From a bacterium (lineage in GTDB: Bacteria > Planctomycetota > Planctomycetia > Planctomycetales > Planctomycetaceae), in assembly GCA_016124895.1 (NCBI GenBank), contig WGMU01000068.1, positions 44,848 through 108,847 on the forward strand: a stretch of DNA of 64,000 nt, written 5' to 3'. Shown one piece after another: positions 16,580-25,531 of the stretch. The stretch's first letter is position 1. Each line of letters begins with the position of its first letter. A program made the translations under genes and the position numbers. The notes beneath the pieces are model-generated. The model saw only the letters and a list, made by a program, of their open reading frames with translations, was not told the origin of the DNA and did not search any database.

Positions 16580-18139
16580 TCATCGGATCGCCAGGTTCAT
16601 GATGTCTTCCTGCGTGGCTGACTCGACATCGGTAATCTCGCCAGTCACGCGGCCTTCGTGCATCACGATGATGCGGTCGGCCATGCCGAGCACTTCGGGC
16701 AGCTCGCTGCTGATCATCAGGACGGCCTTGCCATCGGCGGCGAGCTGCTGCATCAGCAGGTAGATCTCGTACTTTGCTCCGACGTCGATGCCGCGCGTTG
16801 GTTCGTCGAAGATGACGACTTCAGCGTTGCGCTCAAGCCATTTCGCCAGAACGACCTTCTGCTGATTTCCGCCCGAGAGGTTTCCCGCCCGCTGGTCCGG
16901 GCTCGAAACACGGATGCGGAGCTGTCCAACATAACGCTCAAAAGCCGAGCGTTCTCGACGTCGATCAATCACTCCGCCATGCGAAAACGACAGCAGGTTC
17001 GGCAGGCCGAAGTTCTCCAGTACGCTGCGATTCAGCACGAGCCCCTGATGCTTGCGGTCTTCAGTCAGCAGGCAGATGCCCGCACGAATCGCATCACGCG
17101 GACTGCGGATCGACAATTCGCGGCCATCCAGTTTGATCGTTCCTGAGGCGCGCTGATCGGCTCCGAAGATCAACCGCACGGTTTCCGTTCGACCGGCTCC
17201 AACCAGTCCGGTCAACGCGACGATCTCGCCGCGCCGTACGGCAAAAGAAACGTCCTGCACGTCGTGACCGCGGTTCAGGTTCGAGACAACCAGTCCCTCG
17301 CCTGGGTTACGGTCTTCAGCCAGCGGCTCGCGATGAGGAAACTCGTTTTCGAGTTTGCGGCCGACCATCAGTTCGATGATCGACTCGCGTGTCAGTTCGC
17401 TGATCGGCCGAGTCGCGACGTGTTCGCCGTCGCGGTAAATCGTCGCCCGGTCGCAGATCTCGAAGATCTCATCGAGGCGATGGCTGACGTAAACGATGCC
17501 GATGCCCTGCGACTTCAGTTCGCGGATGATCCGGAACAGGCCCTCGACTTCGCGCGGCGACAGTGCGGCGCTTGGCTCGTCCATGACGATGATCCGCGAT
17601 TCGAGCAGCAGGGCTTTGGCGATTTCGACGACCTGCTGCTGTGCGACGGTCAGCCGGCGGATGAGTGATTCCGGATTGAGATCGACGCCCAGCCGCTCGA
17701 ACAGTTCGCGCGTCTTTTGGCGTTCTTCCCGGACCGGCAGGATGCCGATGCTGGAACGCTCCTGACCGAGGAAGATGTTCTCCCGCGCGGTCATCGCCGG
17801 GACGAGATTGAATTCCTGGTAAATGACCCCGACGCCGGCCCGCTGCGAATCGGCTGGACTGGCGATCTCGACAGAATGACCGTCGATTTCGATCGAGCCT
17901 TCGTCCGGTCGATGAGCCCCGCCGAGCACCTTGATCAGTGTGCTCTTGCCAGCCCCGTTTTCACCCAGCAGGGCATGAACCTCGCCGGGGAGCAGGTCGA
18001 GTTCAACCCCCTTCAGCGCCCGCACGCCGGGAAACGACTTGACGATCCCACGCATCGACAGCAACGGGGCAGAAGTGGCAGTGGCGGAATCGGTCACGGG
18101 CGATCTCGATCGAACATCCACGAATCGAAGGTCGAACAA
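16580..18139 (-). CDS. Sugar ABC transporter ATP-binding protein, two fused ATPase domains (RbsA/MglA type)
   Basis: A 519-residue protein with two ABC domains in tandem, normal for ribose/galactose/xylose-type importers. Domain one (about 25-260) has Walker A GENGAGKST, Walker B IIVMDEPSAAL, and a degenerate signature (LTVAQQQ). Domain two (about 285-515) has the degenerate Walker A GLVGAGRTE typical of the family, a good signature LSGGNQQK and Walker B VVIFDEPTRGID. It energises import at the inner membrane. The start may instead be GTG at 18097. It follows the binding-protein gene by 126 bases, but no permease gene is adjacent, which is unusual. Confidence 0.93.
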   Translation of the reverse strand: MFDLRFVDVRSRSPVTDSATATSAPLLSMRGIVKSFPGVRALKGVELDLLPGEVHALLGENGAGKSTLIKVLGGAHRPDEGSIEIDGHSVEIASPADSQRAGVGVIYQEFNLVPAMTARENIFLGQERSSIGILPVREERQKTRELFERLGVDLNPESLIRRLTVAQQQVVEIAKALLLESRIIVMDEPSAALSPREVEGLFRIIRELKSQGIGIVYVSHRLDEIFEICDRATIYRDGEHVATRPISELTRESIIELMVGRKLENEFPHREPLAEDRNPGEGLVVSNLNRGHDVQDVSFAVRRGEIVALTGLVGAGRTETVRLIFGADQRASGTIKLDGRELSIRSPRDAIRAGICLLTEDRKHQGLVLNRSVLENFGLPNLLSFSHGGVIDRRRERSAFERYVGQLRIRVSSPDQRAGNLSGGNQQKVVLAKWLERNAEVVIFDEPTRGIDVGAKYEIYLLMQQLAADGKAVLMISSELPEVLGMADRIIVMHEGRVTGEITDVESATQEDIMNLAIR

Positions 18140-18169
18140 TTCAGTGATTCAGAGTTGACAGAATAATGC

Positions 18170-18251
18170 GGGGCAGAATGACGAAGTGCAGAATTGTTGA
18201 GAGACTCTGTCCGCGTCGCACTGAAATCATTCTGCCCCGAATCATTCTGCC
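18170..18251. repeat. Intercistronic palindrome (GGCAGAATGA type)
   Basis: Twelve-base arms 18170-18181 (GGGGCAGAATGA) and 18227-18238, with a further copy of the right-arm core at 18242-18251. It lies between the binding-protein gene and the ATPase gene of the ABC transporter, where hairpins often protect the binding-protein mRNA. Confidence 0.55.
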
Positions 18252-18265
18252 AATTCCCGCTCCGA

Positions 18266-19321
18266 TTATTCGGCAGTTGCTTCTGCGGCAGGCTCGGAAG
18301 CGGCGCCGCTGAGTTCCGGGTCGGTTTCGGCGTCGGCTTTGCGGTACAGTTCGGTCGGGATGAGTTCGACCTGCTCGAACTCTTCGCCGTCCAGATATTT
18401 GATGATGTTCTGCACCGAGACCGCGCCCATCTTCCTGGGGAACTGAATCGGGTCGGCGTAAATCTTCCCATCGCGGATCGCCTGTTTGCCTTCGAGTTGT
18501 CCGTCGAAACCGACGATGGTGATCGTGTCGGTTTTGTTCGCCTGCCTGAGCGCCGTCCAGGCTCCCAGGGCAGACGGGTCATTGATGGCGAAGATGCCTT
18601 TCAGATCCGGATGGGCCTGCAGTGCGTCCGAGGTCGCGCGAAAGCCTTCGTCCTGCAAACCGCCGCCTTCGAGTTCCGCAACAATCTCGATCTTCCCGTT
18701 CTCGCGGTCAGCGTTGTGCGCCTCGATGACTTCGCGGAATCCCTGAACCCGCAGCACACACGAGTTCGCCTGTTTGAAGTGCAGAATGAGGACCTGGCCA
18801 CCGTCCTCGCCGAGTGCTTCGATCATCGCGTCGCCAGCGAGCTTGCCGCCCTGGAAATTATCTGTGCCGATGTGTCCGGCGATTCTGGCATCCTCAGCAG
18901 TGCATTGCAGATCGCAGGTGAAAACAGGGATGCCGGCGTCGTTGGCTTTACGGATCGCCGGGCCGATCGCCAGACGGTCGGCCGGATTCAGTACGATTGC
19001 CGTGACGCCCTGGGCAATGTACGCGTCGATGTGTTTCGACTGTTCGCTGACGTCGCGCGCGGCATCGTTGACGACAACGGTGAAACCATTCTTCTCCGCT
19101 TCCTGAGTCATACTGTCGGCGATGATTTTGAAGAACGGATTCTTCAGTTCGAGCGCCGAGAACCCGATCGTGCCGCGTGATTCCGGTGCGAGCGTCTCTG
19201 CCGGCGCACCGGTCTCGACTCCGCTGTGACCGGATGGAGTTGTCGATTTCGAGCAGCCGACGGCGTAAGTCAGCAGTCCACTGAGCAGGAAAAACCACAT
19301 CAGACAACCGGGACGATTCAT
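18266..19321 (-). CDS. Sugar-binding lipoprotein of ABC transporter (RbsB-like, periplasmic binding protein)
   Basis: A 351-residue protein. The ATG at 19321 has GAGGA nine bases upstream. The N-terminus is a lipoprotein signal (FFLLSGLLTYAVGCSKS); Cys would be lipidated, though the residue at -3 is Ala rather than Leu. The mature part is a type I periplasmic binding protein: IGFSALELKNPFF, then VTAIVLNPAD, GHIGTDNFQGGKLAG and FAINDPSALGAW are characteristic of ribose/galactose-type receptors. It delivers a sugar to the importer whose ATPase is at 16580-18139. The specific ligand is unknown. Confidence 0.92.
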   Translation of the reverse strand: MNRPGCLMWFFLLSGLLTYAVGCSKSTTPSGHSGVETGAPAETLAPESRGTIGFSALELKNPFFKIIADSMTQEAEKNGFTVVVNDAARDVSEQSKHIDAYIAQGVTAIVLNPADRLAIGPAIRKANDAGIPVFTCDLQCTAEDARIAGHIGTDNFQGGKLAGDAMIEALGEDGGQVLILHFKQANSCVLRVQGFREVIEAHNADRENGKIEIVAELEGGGLQDEGFRATSDALQAHPDLKGIFAINDPSALGAWTALRQANKTDTITIVGFDGQLEGKQAIRDGKIYADPIQFPRKMGAVSVQNIIKYLDGEEFEQVELIPTELYRKADAETDPELSGAASEPAAEATAE

Positions 19322-19463
19322 TATGGGAATCCTCATGAAAGGAAGGTCTGTCATTCAGTAGCGGGCGAGCTTAGCGCTGCGGGTCCTCTCCGGCAAATCC
19401 CGGCACCTTGGCGCAATGTCGCTGCTGTATCGATCGATCGTGGTCGATGACCATCTGTCACAA

Positions 19464-21935
19464 TTACTCGAAGCCAGACTCGCGAGCCGGCAGAAAGCGG
19501 TAGACGGTGTCGATGATCCGCTGGTGATGTTTCGTCCGTCCGACCGTATTGCTCTGCATCAGCAGTACGCCGGAAAGATCGCGGTCGAAGTCGATCCATG
19601 CGACCGGGCCGGAATAGCCGGGGTGTGAGAGCCAGCGTGAGTGGCCGTTGACATTGCTCTCGTGAATCTGAAACGCCAGGCCATAACGGCTGTCGGTGCC
19701 AGGCTGTGACTCGTAAAGCTGACGCAGTGTTTCCGCGCGGATCAGTTGCTGGCCGTTGTGCATTCCGCGATGCAGATGAAGCTGCATCAGGACGCCCAGA
19801 TCATCGAGTGTTGAATACACGCCGCCGCCGGCCGTCGACAGCCGCTTGTTCTGCCGCTCGGCGACTTCCAGTCCGAACGGGTCCGGCTCAAAGACGTGTG
19901 GCTTTTTCGACTGATACAGCGGGGCGAGCCGTTTCAATTCGGCCGCCGTCGGCTGGATCGTCGAGTCGTGCAGACCGAGCGGTTTGAAAACCCGCTCCTG
20001 CATGAGTTGGATAAACGTCTGCCCGGTCTGCTTCTCGGCGACGCAGGCACACAGGTCGATCGGGCGACCGTACATCATCTTCGTTCCCGGTTCAGACACC
20101 AGACCGAGCTGCACGCACGCGGTGACGAAGTCCTGCGGCGTCTGCGGGAAGTAGTAGCCTGCGTATTTCGGATCGTCCTGGGCGAAACCGTGCTGCTGCA
20201 TCCAGCCGTCGTTGGGAATGCCGGACGTATGGCTCATCGCCTGCCGCAGAAGCACGGGACGCTGTGGCTTTCCGCCGTCAATCAGCCGGATGTCAGCGAA
20301 CTCGGGAAACGTCTTCGAAATCGGGTCGTCGAACGAAACAACGCCGTCGTCGACCAGTCGAGCCATCAGCGTGGCCGTAAAGATTTTGCCGGTCGAGGCC
20401 AGCCAGCAGAGTTCATCCACTGTGAACGGCGCCTTTGTTTTGAGGTTCGCAACACCGTGCGCTTCCCGCATAACAACCTGATCGCGATGGATCAGCAGGA
20501 TCGAGATGCCGGGGTAGTAACCTTCGTTGATGACTGCGTTGATCTCGGCACGAATAGCCGCGCGAGCTTCGTTGGTCAGTATTGCGGAAGCGGTCGATGA
20601 CTCATTGTCACTCAGCTTCTTCAATCGAATGCGGCGATACTCCATCTGACCACGGTCACCTTCGAGTCCGATTGGGCCGGTTTCGGGCACCACCAGGTCG
20701 TCGGTCAGCAGTTCGCCGTTGCAGGTCGCGCGAGCGACTCCGCCTTCCACCGTGACGACCAGTTCGTTCCAGTCGCCTTCGCGGAACCGCTGCAGCTCGG
20801 TGTACGGTCCGGCGAGCAGATAGTCGCGGCACTGAAGCTGCGGCTTGCGGATGAAGACTCCACTGTCGGCGTTCGGCGTTGCGCGGAACTCCAGTTTGAG
20901 GACGAAGTCGTCGCCGAATTCCTGAGTCGTCCACAGTTGCTGGATGCGGCGACCTTCGGGCGGCGTCTTCACCACCAGCCGGCCATTGATCGCCGCGTAT
21001 CGCCCGTCACTGCTGACGGTCTTTCCGTCGAACGAAATGGCTTCTGCGACCTCGACAAACACCGGCGCAGAGGGGCGTGGATTCTTCGGCTGCTTGCGTG
21101 GCGGCGTCGGCCGGAATCCCCAGCCGGTCAGGTCGCGGCCGTTGAAGAGACTGACGAAGCCGGGCTCGGGCTGGAAATCGTCCGCTTCGGTTTCGAGGAA
21201 GCCGAGCGTCGCAAACACGGGCCGCAAGGCCGCCGCCCAGCGCTGATAGCCAGCCGCATTCAGATGCAGCAGATCGGGGAAGTATTTCGGATCGGCGTCG
21301 CCTTCCTGATTCGCAAACAGCGTCCAGGTATCGACGACGGTGATCTGCGAATCGCCTTTGACCGTCGCGTCGTAAAGCTGATTGACGTGGTCGATGGTCT
21401 CTTTGGGCCGCTTCTTCTGCGCCGAACTGGGAAACATCCGACACAGCACGATCGGCGTCTGCGGATTGTGCTTCTTGATCGCCTGAATGATCTTCTGGAA
21501 ATTGCGGCCGATCGCCTCGGTGTCGATGCCGACTTCGATGTCATTCGTCCCGGCCAGAATCACGATGGCACTCGGGTTGAGCGCGAGCACGTCCTCGTTG
21601 AGCCGGATCAGCATTCCACGCGTCGTGTCGCCGCCGATGCCGCGGTTGGCGAGCTTCATTCCCGGAAACTGCTCGCGAAACTTCTCGCCCCAGCCCTGCG
21701 TGATCGAATCGCCCAGAAAGACAACGGCCGTCTGATCCTGTTCGATCCGTTGCGCCCACGCGGCACGTGACTCGGCCCAGCGTTTGACGTACCCCTCATA
21801 ACGCCGCAGCGCCCCTTCGCCGGGCAGTCCGTCTTCAGACGTTGGCAACGCAAACCGGTCCGCCGCCAGCAGCGCAGTGTTCAGCAGAGTGAGACAGACA
21901 AAACTTGCGGTGAGGATTCGAGCAAGGTGTTTCAT
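19464..21935 (-). CDS. Three-domain secreted hydrolase: SGNH esterase + DUF1080 + beta-lactamase-like
   Basis: An 823-residue exported protein with a signal peptide at the ATG at 21935. Residues about 40-240 are an SGNH/GDSL hydrolase: FLGDSITQGW (Ser), GGDT, AGTNDIE and FPDLLHLN (Asp, His). Residues about 255-440 form a 3-keto-disaccharide hydrolase/DUF1080 domain starting SLFNGRDLTGW. Residues about 460-820 are a class C beta-lactamase/penicillin-binding-like esterase with the SxxK motif in LASTGK; the expected Y-x-N appears as YGR, so the second motif is altered. Probably deacetylates and processes carbohydrate substrates in the periplasm. The separate parts are common in planctomycetes. 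Confidence 0.85.
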   Translation of the reverse strand: MKHLARILTASFVCLTLLNTALLAADRFALPTSEDGLPGEGALRRYEGYVKRWAESRAAWAQRIEQDQTAVVFLGDSITQGWGEKFREQFPGMKLANRGIGGDTTRGMLIRLNEDVLALNPSAIVILAGTNDIEVGIDTEAIGRNFQKIIQAIKKHNPQTPIVLCRMFPSSAQKKRPKETIDHVNQLYDATVKGDSQITVVDTWTLFANQEGDADPKYFPDLLHLNAAGYQRWAAALRPVFATLGFLETEADDFQPEPGFVSLFNGRDLTGWGFRPTPPRKQPKNPRPSAPVFVEVAEAISFDGKTVSSDGRYAAINGRLVVKTPPEGRRIQQLWTTQEFGDDFVLKLEFRATPNADSGVFIRKPQLQCRDYLLAGPYTELQRFREGDWNELVVTVEGGVARATCNGELLTDDLVVPETGPIGLEGDRGQMEYRRIRLKKLSDNESSTASAILTNEARAAIRAEINAVINEGYYPGISILLIHRDQVVMREAHGVANLKTKAPFTVDELCWLASTGKIFTATLMARLVDDGVVSFDDPISKTFPEFADIRLIDGGKPQRPVLLRQAMSHTSGIPNDGWMQQHGFAQDDPKYAGYYFPQTPQDFVTACVQLGLVSEPGTKMMYGRPIDLCACVAEKQTGQTFIQLMQERVFKPLGLHDSTIQPTAAELKRLAPLYQSKKPHVFEPDPFGLEVAERQNKRLSTAGGGVYSTLDDLGVLMQLHLHRGMHNGQQLIRAETLRQLYESQPGTDSRYGLAFQIHESNVNGHSRWLSHPGYSGPVAWIDFDRDLSGVLLMQSNTVGRTKHHQRIIDTVYRFLPARESGFE

Positions 21936-22052
21936 ACGAGTGGACAGCTTTCTCGATGAGCGATTGAGGTCGTTCACAACGTGGGCGACTGAGGGTTCGC
22001 AAGCTCGATCTCAGCCACCCCGGAGAAGAACCGGCGGACGATTCTGACGCGG

Positions 22053-23669
22053 TCACTCGGCCTTGAGCTTCGTGATCAGGTAGTCGGTTGTGGATTCGTC
22101 TTCGACGTCTGGAGCGCCGGGATAGACGAGCTGACACTCGACACCGGCTTTGCGGCAGTGTTCCTGCAGCTTGACGCCAAAGTTCGCCGTGTGCGTCGGA
22201 TCCTTCTCCGGCTGACCGAGATTCGGCGGTGACGAGTAGACCAGGTGGACGGGCGGGTCATCGGAACTGACCAGGGCGTACGGCGAATACTCGGCGATCC
22301 ACGGCAGGATGGTGTCGCGCTTTGCGAGAAACTCGTCGAACTGCGAGAGCTTCTTTTCCGCGTCGCCGGTGAAGCCAAACGCGTGGCCACCGTAGCGACT
22401 GTTGGGCGTCCAGTCTTTCATCTGCTGCGGGTCGAGCGTGGTCTGAGCACCTCGCACCGACGCGCACCACAGTCGAGTCGATTCGCGGGCGACCGGGTCG
22501 TCGCTGTTCGGGTCGGCCATGTCCGGATGGAACGCCAGCCAGAGACTCGAACACGCGCCGGCCGAACCGCCCGATGCGCCGATCCGCTGCTTGTCGATGT
22601 TCCACTCGGCGGCCTTGCTGCGCACAAACTGCAGCGCGCGAGCGGCATCGTGCAGCGGGCCTTTGACCGGCGGGACGACTCCATCGGCCGACGCTTCCGG
22701 AATGAAGCGGTACTCGACCGAGACAACCGAAATCCCGTTGTCGAGGAAATCCTGCAGCATTCCCGACAGTCCGCTCAACCGACCGCCAGCCATCCAGCCG
22801 CCGCCGTGAATGAAAAACAGCACCGGCGTTGGCTTGTCCGATTCGGCCTTCCAGAAGTGCAGCAGTTGTTTGGGATGCGGCCCGTAGGCGACGTCGTACG
22901 CGGTTGGCGTCGGCAGCAGTGGATTGGCGGCGAGGAACTGCTCGGCTTCCTGCTCACGGATCTCGCGGATGAAGATGTTCCGCCAGCGAATCTCGCCACC
23001 GTGCGTCTGCAGCATGATCGGGCCTTTGGCCGGCAGTGGCTTTTCGCGGTCCCAGTAGTTCTCCATGATCGCGCCTTCGACGACCAGGCGATTATTCAGC
23101 CACACCCAGGTGCGGGCTCCGATCTGTCGGATGCGGAACTGGTTCCACTGACCAAAGGGCTTATCGACGCGGGAGATCGGATCGCGGCCCAGCGTGCCGG
23201 GCGTATTGTTGAACAGCCCGCCCGACCCCAGATGTGGGCGCCGCGTCGGTCGCTTCGGATCGAATTCCTGGTTCCAGTCCCAGATCTGCACCTGCGGCGT
23301 CCCGCGCAGATAGATGCCGCTGTCAGCCTTCGGTACCGTTTTGTATTCGAGGTGCAGCTCGATATCGCCGAAGTCCTCGTCCGTCGTTGCGTATGGTCCG
23401 TGCCCGTCGTTGACGAGTTCGCCGTTTTCGATCCGCCAGTGATTCGGGAAGTCGGCCCGCTGCTCTTCGAGATTCGCCGTCAGCTTCTCGCCGGTCAGCT
23501 TCGCCGACTGATGCGGATTCAGCCCGTGCCAGCCAGTGAGGCTGTGCCCGTTAAAGATCGCTCGAAAGCCTTTCGGCGGCTGCGGCTCTTCGGTTTGAGC
23601 TGCTCGCGGAACTGAGGTGGCAAGACTGACCAACAGAACCAGCAGGACGTTTCCGAGGGGGCGTTTCAT
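22053..23669 (-). CDS. Secreted DUF1080 + alpha/beta-hydrolase (esterase) fusion
   Basis: A 538-residue protein with a signal peptide (LLVLLVSLATSVPRAAQ). Residues 35-240 are a DUF1080/3-keto-disaccharide hydrolase domain (FNGHSLTGWHG; WIENG-like turns; WDREKPLPAKGPIMLQTHGG). Residues about 250-535 are an alpha/beta-hydrolase of the HSL type with the oxyanion motif HGGGW and a nucleophile elbow GASGG. The C-terminal catalytic His is not obvious; the region where it is expected reads YPGAPDVEDES. So activity of the esterase half is uncertain. The adjacent gene at 19464 has the same DUF1080 domain, and both run in the same direction. Confidence 0.85.
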   Translation of the reverse strand: MKRPLGNVLLVLLVSLATSVPRAAQTEEPQPPKGFRAIFNGHSLTGWHGLNPHQSAKLTGEKLTANLEEQRADFPNHWRIENGELVNDGHGPYATTDEDFGDIELHLEYKTVPKADSGIYLRGTPQVQIWDWNQEFDPKRPTRRPHLGSGGLFNNTPGTLGRDPISRVDKPFGQWNQFRIRQIGARTWVWLNNRLVVEGAIMENYWDREKPLPAKGPIMLQTHGGEIRWRNIFIREIREQEAEQFLAANPLLPTPTAYDVAYGPHPKQLLHFWKAESDKPTPVLFFIHGGGWMAGGRLSGLSGMLQDFLDNGISVVSVEYRFIPEASADGVVPPVKGPLHDAARALQFVRSKAAEWNIDKQRIGASGGSAGACSSLWLAFHPDMADPNSDDPVARESTRLWCASVRGAQTTLDPQQMKDWTPNSRYGGHAFGFTGDAEKKLSQFDEFLAKRDTILPWIAEYSPYALVSSDDPPVHLVYSSPPNLGQPEKDPTHTANFGVKLQEHCRKAGVECQLVYPGAPDVEDESTTDYLITKLKAE

Positions 23670-23967
23670 CTGAGACTGCTCCGGGATAATTCGAGTTCAA
23701 CAGATCAGGATCGGCGAATTCTAACGGGCTCTCGCCGTGACTGTCGCTTCCGGCGACTGGAAGTTCTCAGTGGATCTGTTTCAACTTTCCAGCATGAACA
23801 GCGTCAGGAAAACCATCTCGCCCGCTGAATGCTTCCGGATCGACGTCCCCAGTTCTTCAGATTTTCAGAATCCAGTGTCTGACACTTCGTGGAAGCTTCA
23901 CGAACGACGCGTACCATCCCGTCTGACGGGCGCGACCCTGGTCACACCTGACTCCAACGAGAGCATC

Positions 23968-24891
23968 ATGCGTCGAGGCTTCACGCTGATCGAACTGTTG
24001 GTCGTGATGGCGATTATCGCCATTCTGGTCGCTCTGCTGCTGCCGGCAGTCCAGGCAGCCCGGGAAGCCGCTCGGCGCAGCCAGTGCCGCAACAATCTCA
24101 AACAGATCGGCATCGCTCTGCACAGCTACCACGAAACGGCAACCCGGCTGCCGTTCGGCTGGGACACGCGCGGCACAAGCTGGACGACATTCCTGCTGCC
24201 CGGTATCGATCAGGCTCCGCTGTACGAGACTCTGTATTTCCAGGAAAGCGGTCCGGGGAACTGGGCGGCCAATGGAGCGAACGAGGTCGCCTGTGGGACG
24301 CTGATTGAGACGTTTCGCTGCCCGACGATGCCGGTATCCGAGCACATCAACAATCAAAATATCGATCATCGAGTGCCGTCGAGTTACCGCGGCAACGCTG
24401 GCTCACAGGCGAGTTCCGATGACACATCGACGATTGTCATATCCGGATCGAAGTCGCTGGAGAATACTCAACAGGATGGAGTCTTCTTTGCCTGCAGCAG
24501 TGTCAGCTTCGGCGACGTCACCGACGGACTGTCGAACACGTTTCTGGTGGGTGAGTCGCGGACTGAGCCGGACTTTGTCAAAGATGGCCAGGCGATGGAT
24601 TACTGGTATCTGGGCTCGCCGCAGGCTGATCCGTGCAACTGTGATGGTGGTACCGGCGGCACCGAGTTCTCGGAATTCGTCGGGACAACTCAAGCGAAGA
24701 TCAATGCCCGCTTTGTGACGCCTGCGGCTCACGGCCGCCTGATCGAACTCGCCTTCGGCAGTTACCACGACGGCGGCGCCTTCTTCCTGTTCGGCGATGG
24801 CCGCGTTCGGTTTATCAGCGAAGCGATCGACGACCCGGCGTACCGTGCTCTGTCAACACGCGACGCGAACGACGACATCGGGGACTTCTGA
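23968..24891 (+). CDS. DUF1559 domain protein with type IV pilin-like N-terminus
   Basis: A 307-residue protein. The ATG at 23968 begins [20 protein letters not shown], a prepilin signal: cleavage after Gly, Glu at +5, then one hydrophobic helix. [18 protein letters not shown] and [16 protein letters not shown] are the DUF1559 hallmark that follows. The C-terminus has the conserved [17 protein letters not shown]. Such proteins are abundant in planctomycetes and are thought to be pseudopilins or surface filaments; function is not established. The stop overlaps the start of the next gene by one base. Confidence 0.95.
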   Translation: MRRGFTLIELLVVMAIIAILVALLLPAVQAAREAARRSQCRNNLKQIGIALHSYHETATRLPFGWDTRGTSWTTFLLPGIDQAPLYETLYFQESGPGNWAANGANEVACGTLIETFRCPTMPVSEHINNQNIDHRVPSSYRGNAGSQASSDDTSTIVISGSKSLENTQQDGVFFACSSVSFGDVTDGLSNTFLVGESRTEPDFVKDGQAMDYWYLGSPQADPCNCDGGTGGTEFSEFVGTTQAKINARFVTPAAHGRLIELAFGSYHDGGAFFLFGDGRVRFISEAIDDPAYRALSTRDANDDIGDF

Positions 24892-25316
24892 TGCTCCGGG
24901 CTGCGATGTTGTTTCTGATACTATTGCTGACTGGCTGCGGCGGACAGAAGCCCGATTACGGCAGTCTGAATCTGGTCGACGTGTCCGGCACTGTGACGCT
25001 CGATGGCGAACCGCTGGCCGGTGCGGCGGTCTTATTCGAGTCCAAAGACCAGTCGTTTTCGTACGCCGAAACTGACAGCAGCGGCCATTACTTGCTGCAG
25101 TTCAATTCTGAGATTTCCGGAGTGATGCCCGGCCCGAAAACCGTCCGCATTCGCTCGACCGGCCTGGCGTTTGAAGACGGCAGCGAGGAGCCTTCGGAAT
25201 CGGACGAGGGCGACGGTCCGGAACGCGTGCCGGCGCGATACAACTCGGCGTCCGAGCTGACCGTGACCGTGAGTGAATCCGAACGACGGTTCGACTTCGA
25301 GCTGACGTCCCACTGA
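24891..25316 (+). CDS. Small lipoprotein with transthyretin-like / carboxypeptidase regulatory fold
   Basis: A 141-residue protein whose ATG overlaps the previous stop (TGATG), so translation is coupled to the DUF1559 gene. The N-terminus is a lipoprotein signal (MLFLILLLTGCGG). The mature protein has VSGTVTLDGEPLAGAAVLFE, typical of the beta-sandwich repeats of the carboxypeptidase regulatory or transthyretin-like group found next to DUF1559 proteins in planctomycetes. An acidic stretch (EEPSESDEGDG) follows. It is probably an outer-membrane or periplasmic accessory to the pilin-like protein. Confidence 0.85.
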   Translation: MLRAAMLFLILLLTGCGGQKPDYGSLNLVDVSGTVTLDGEPLAGAAVLFESKDQSFSYAETDSSGHYLLQFNSEISGVMPGPKTVRIRSTGLAFEDGSEEPSESDEGDGPERVPARYNSASELTVTVSESERRFDFELTSH

Positions 25317-25368
25317 GGCAGACCGGGCTGACGCGAAACTCTGGCGGCTCTGCAGGGGTTTATCGTTG

Positions 25369-25490
25369 GACAGTGCCACTTGGGCGAAATCTGCGAGGTG
25401 ACAAGCACGCAGCGCAAGCGAGTGTGTTTGTCGTAACTGACTCACTCGCTTGCGCTTCGTGCTTGTACTGCAACCGAAAGTGGCGCTGTC
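25369..25490. repeat. MITE-like element with nested inverted repeats
   Basis: About 122 bases. The outer ends are GACAGTGCCACTT (25369-25381) and its complement-like AAGTGGCGCTGTC (ending 25490). Inner arms 25401-25424 and 25443-25466 are 24 bases with one mismatch. No protein is encoded and no target duplication is clear. It lies between the lipoprotein gene and the esterase gene. Confidence 0.6.
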
Positions 25491-25531
25491 TAAATCGAGA
25501 CAATTCGTCCTGTTCAGAAAGGATCGTCGCT

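Noticed and set aside
22245..23615. Open frame of 456 codons on the + strand
   Set aside because: Antisense to the DUF1080-esterase gene; Arg/Val/Asp-rich shadow without motifs.
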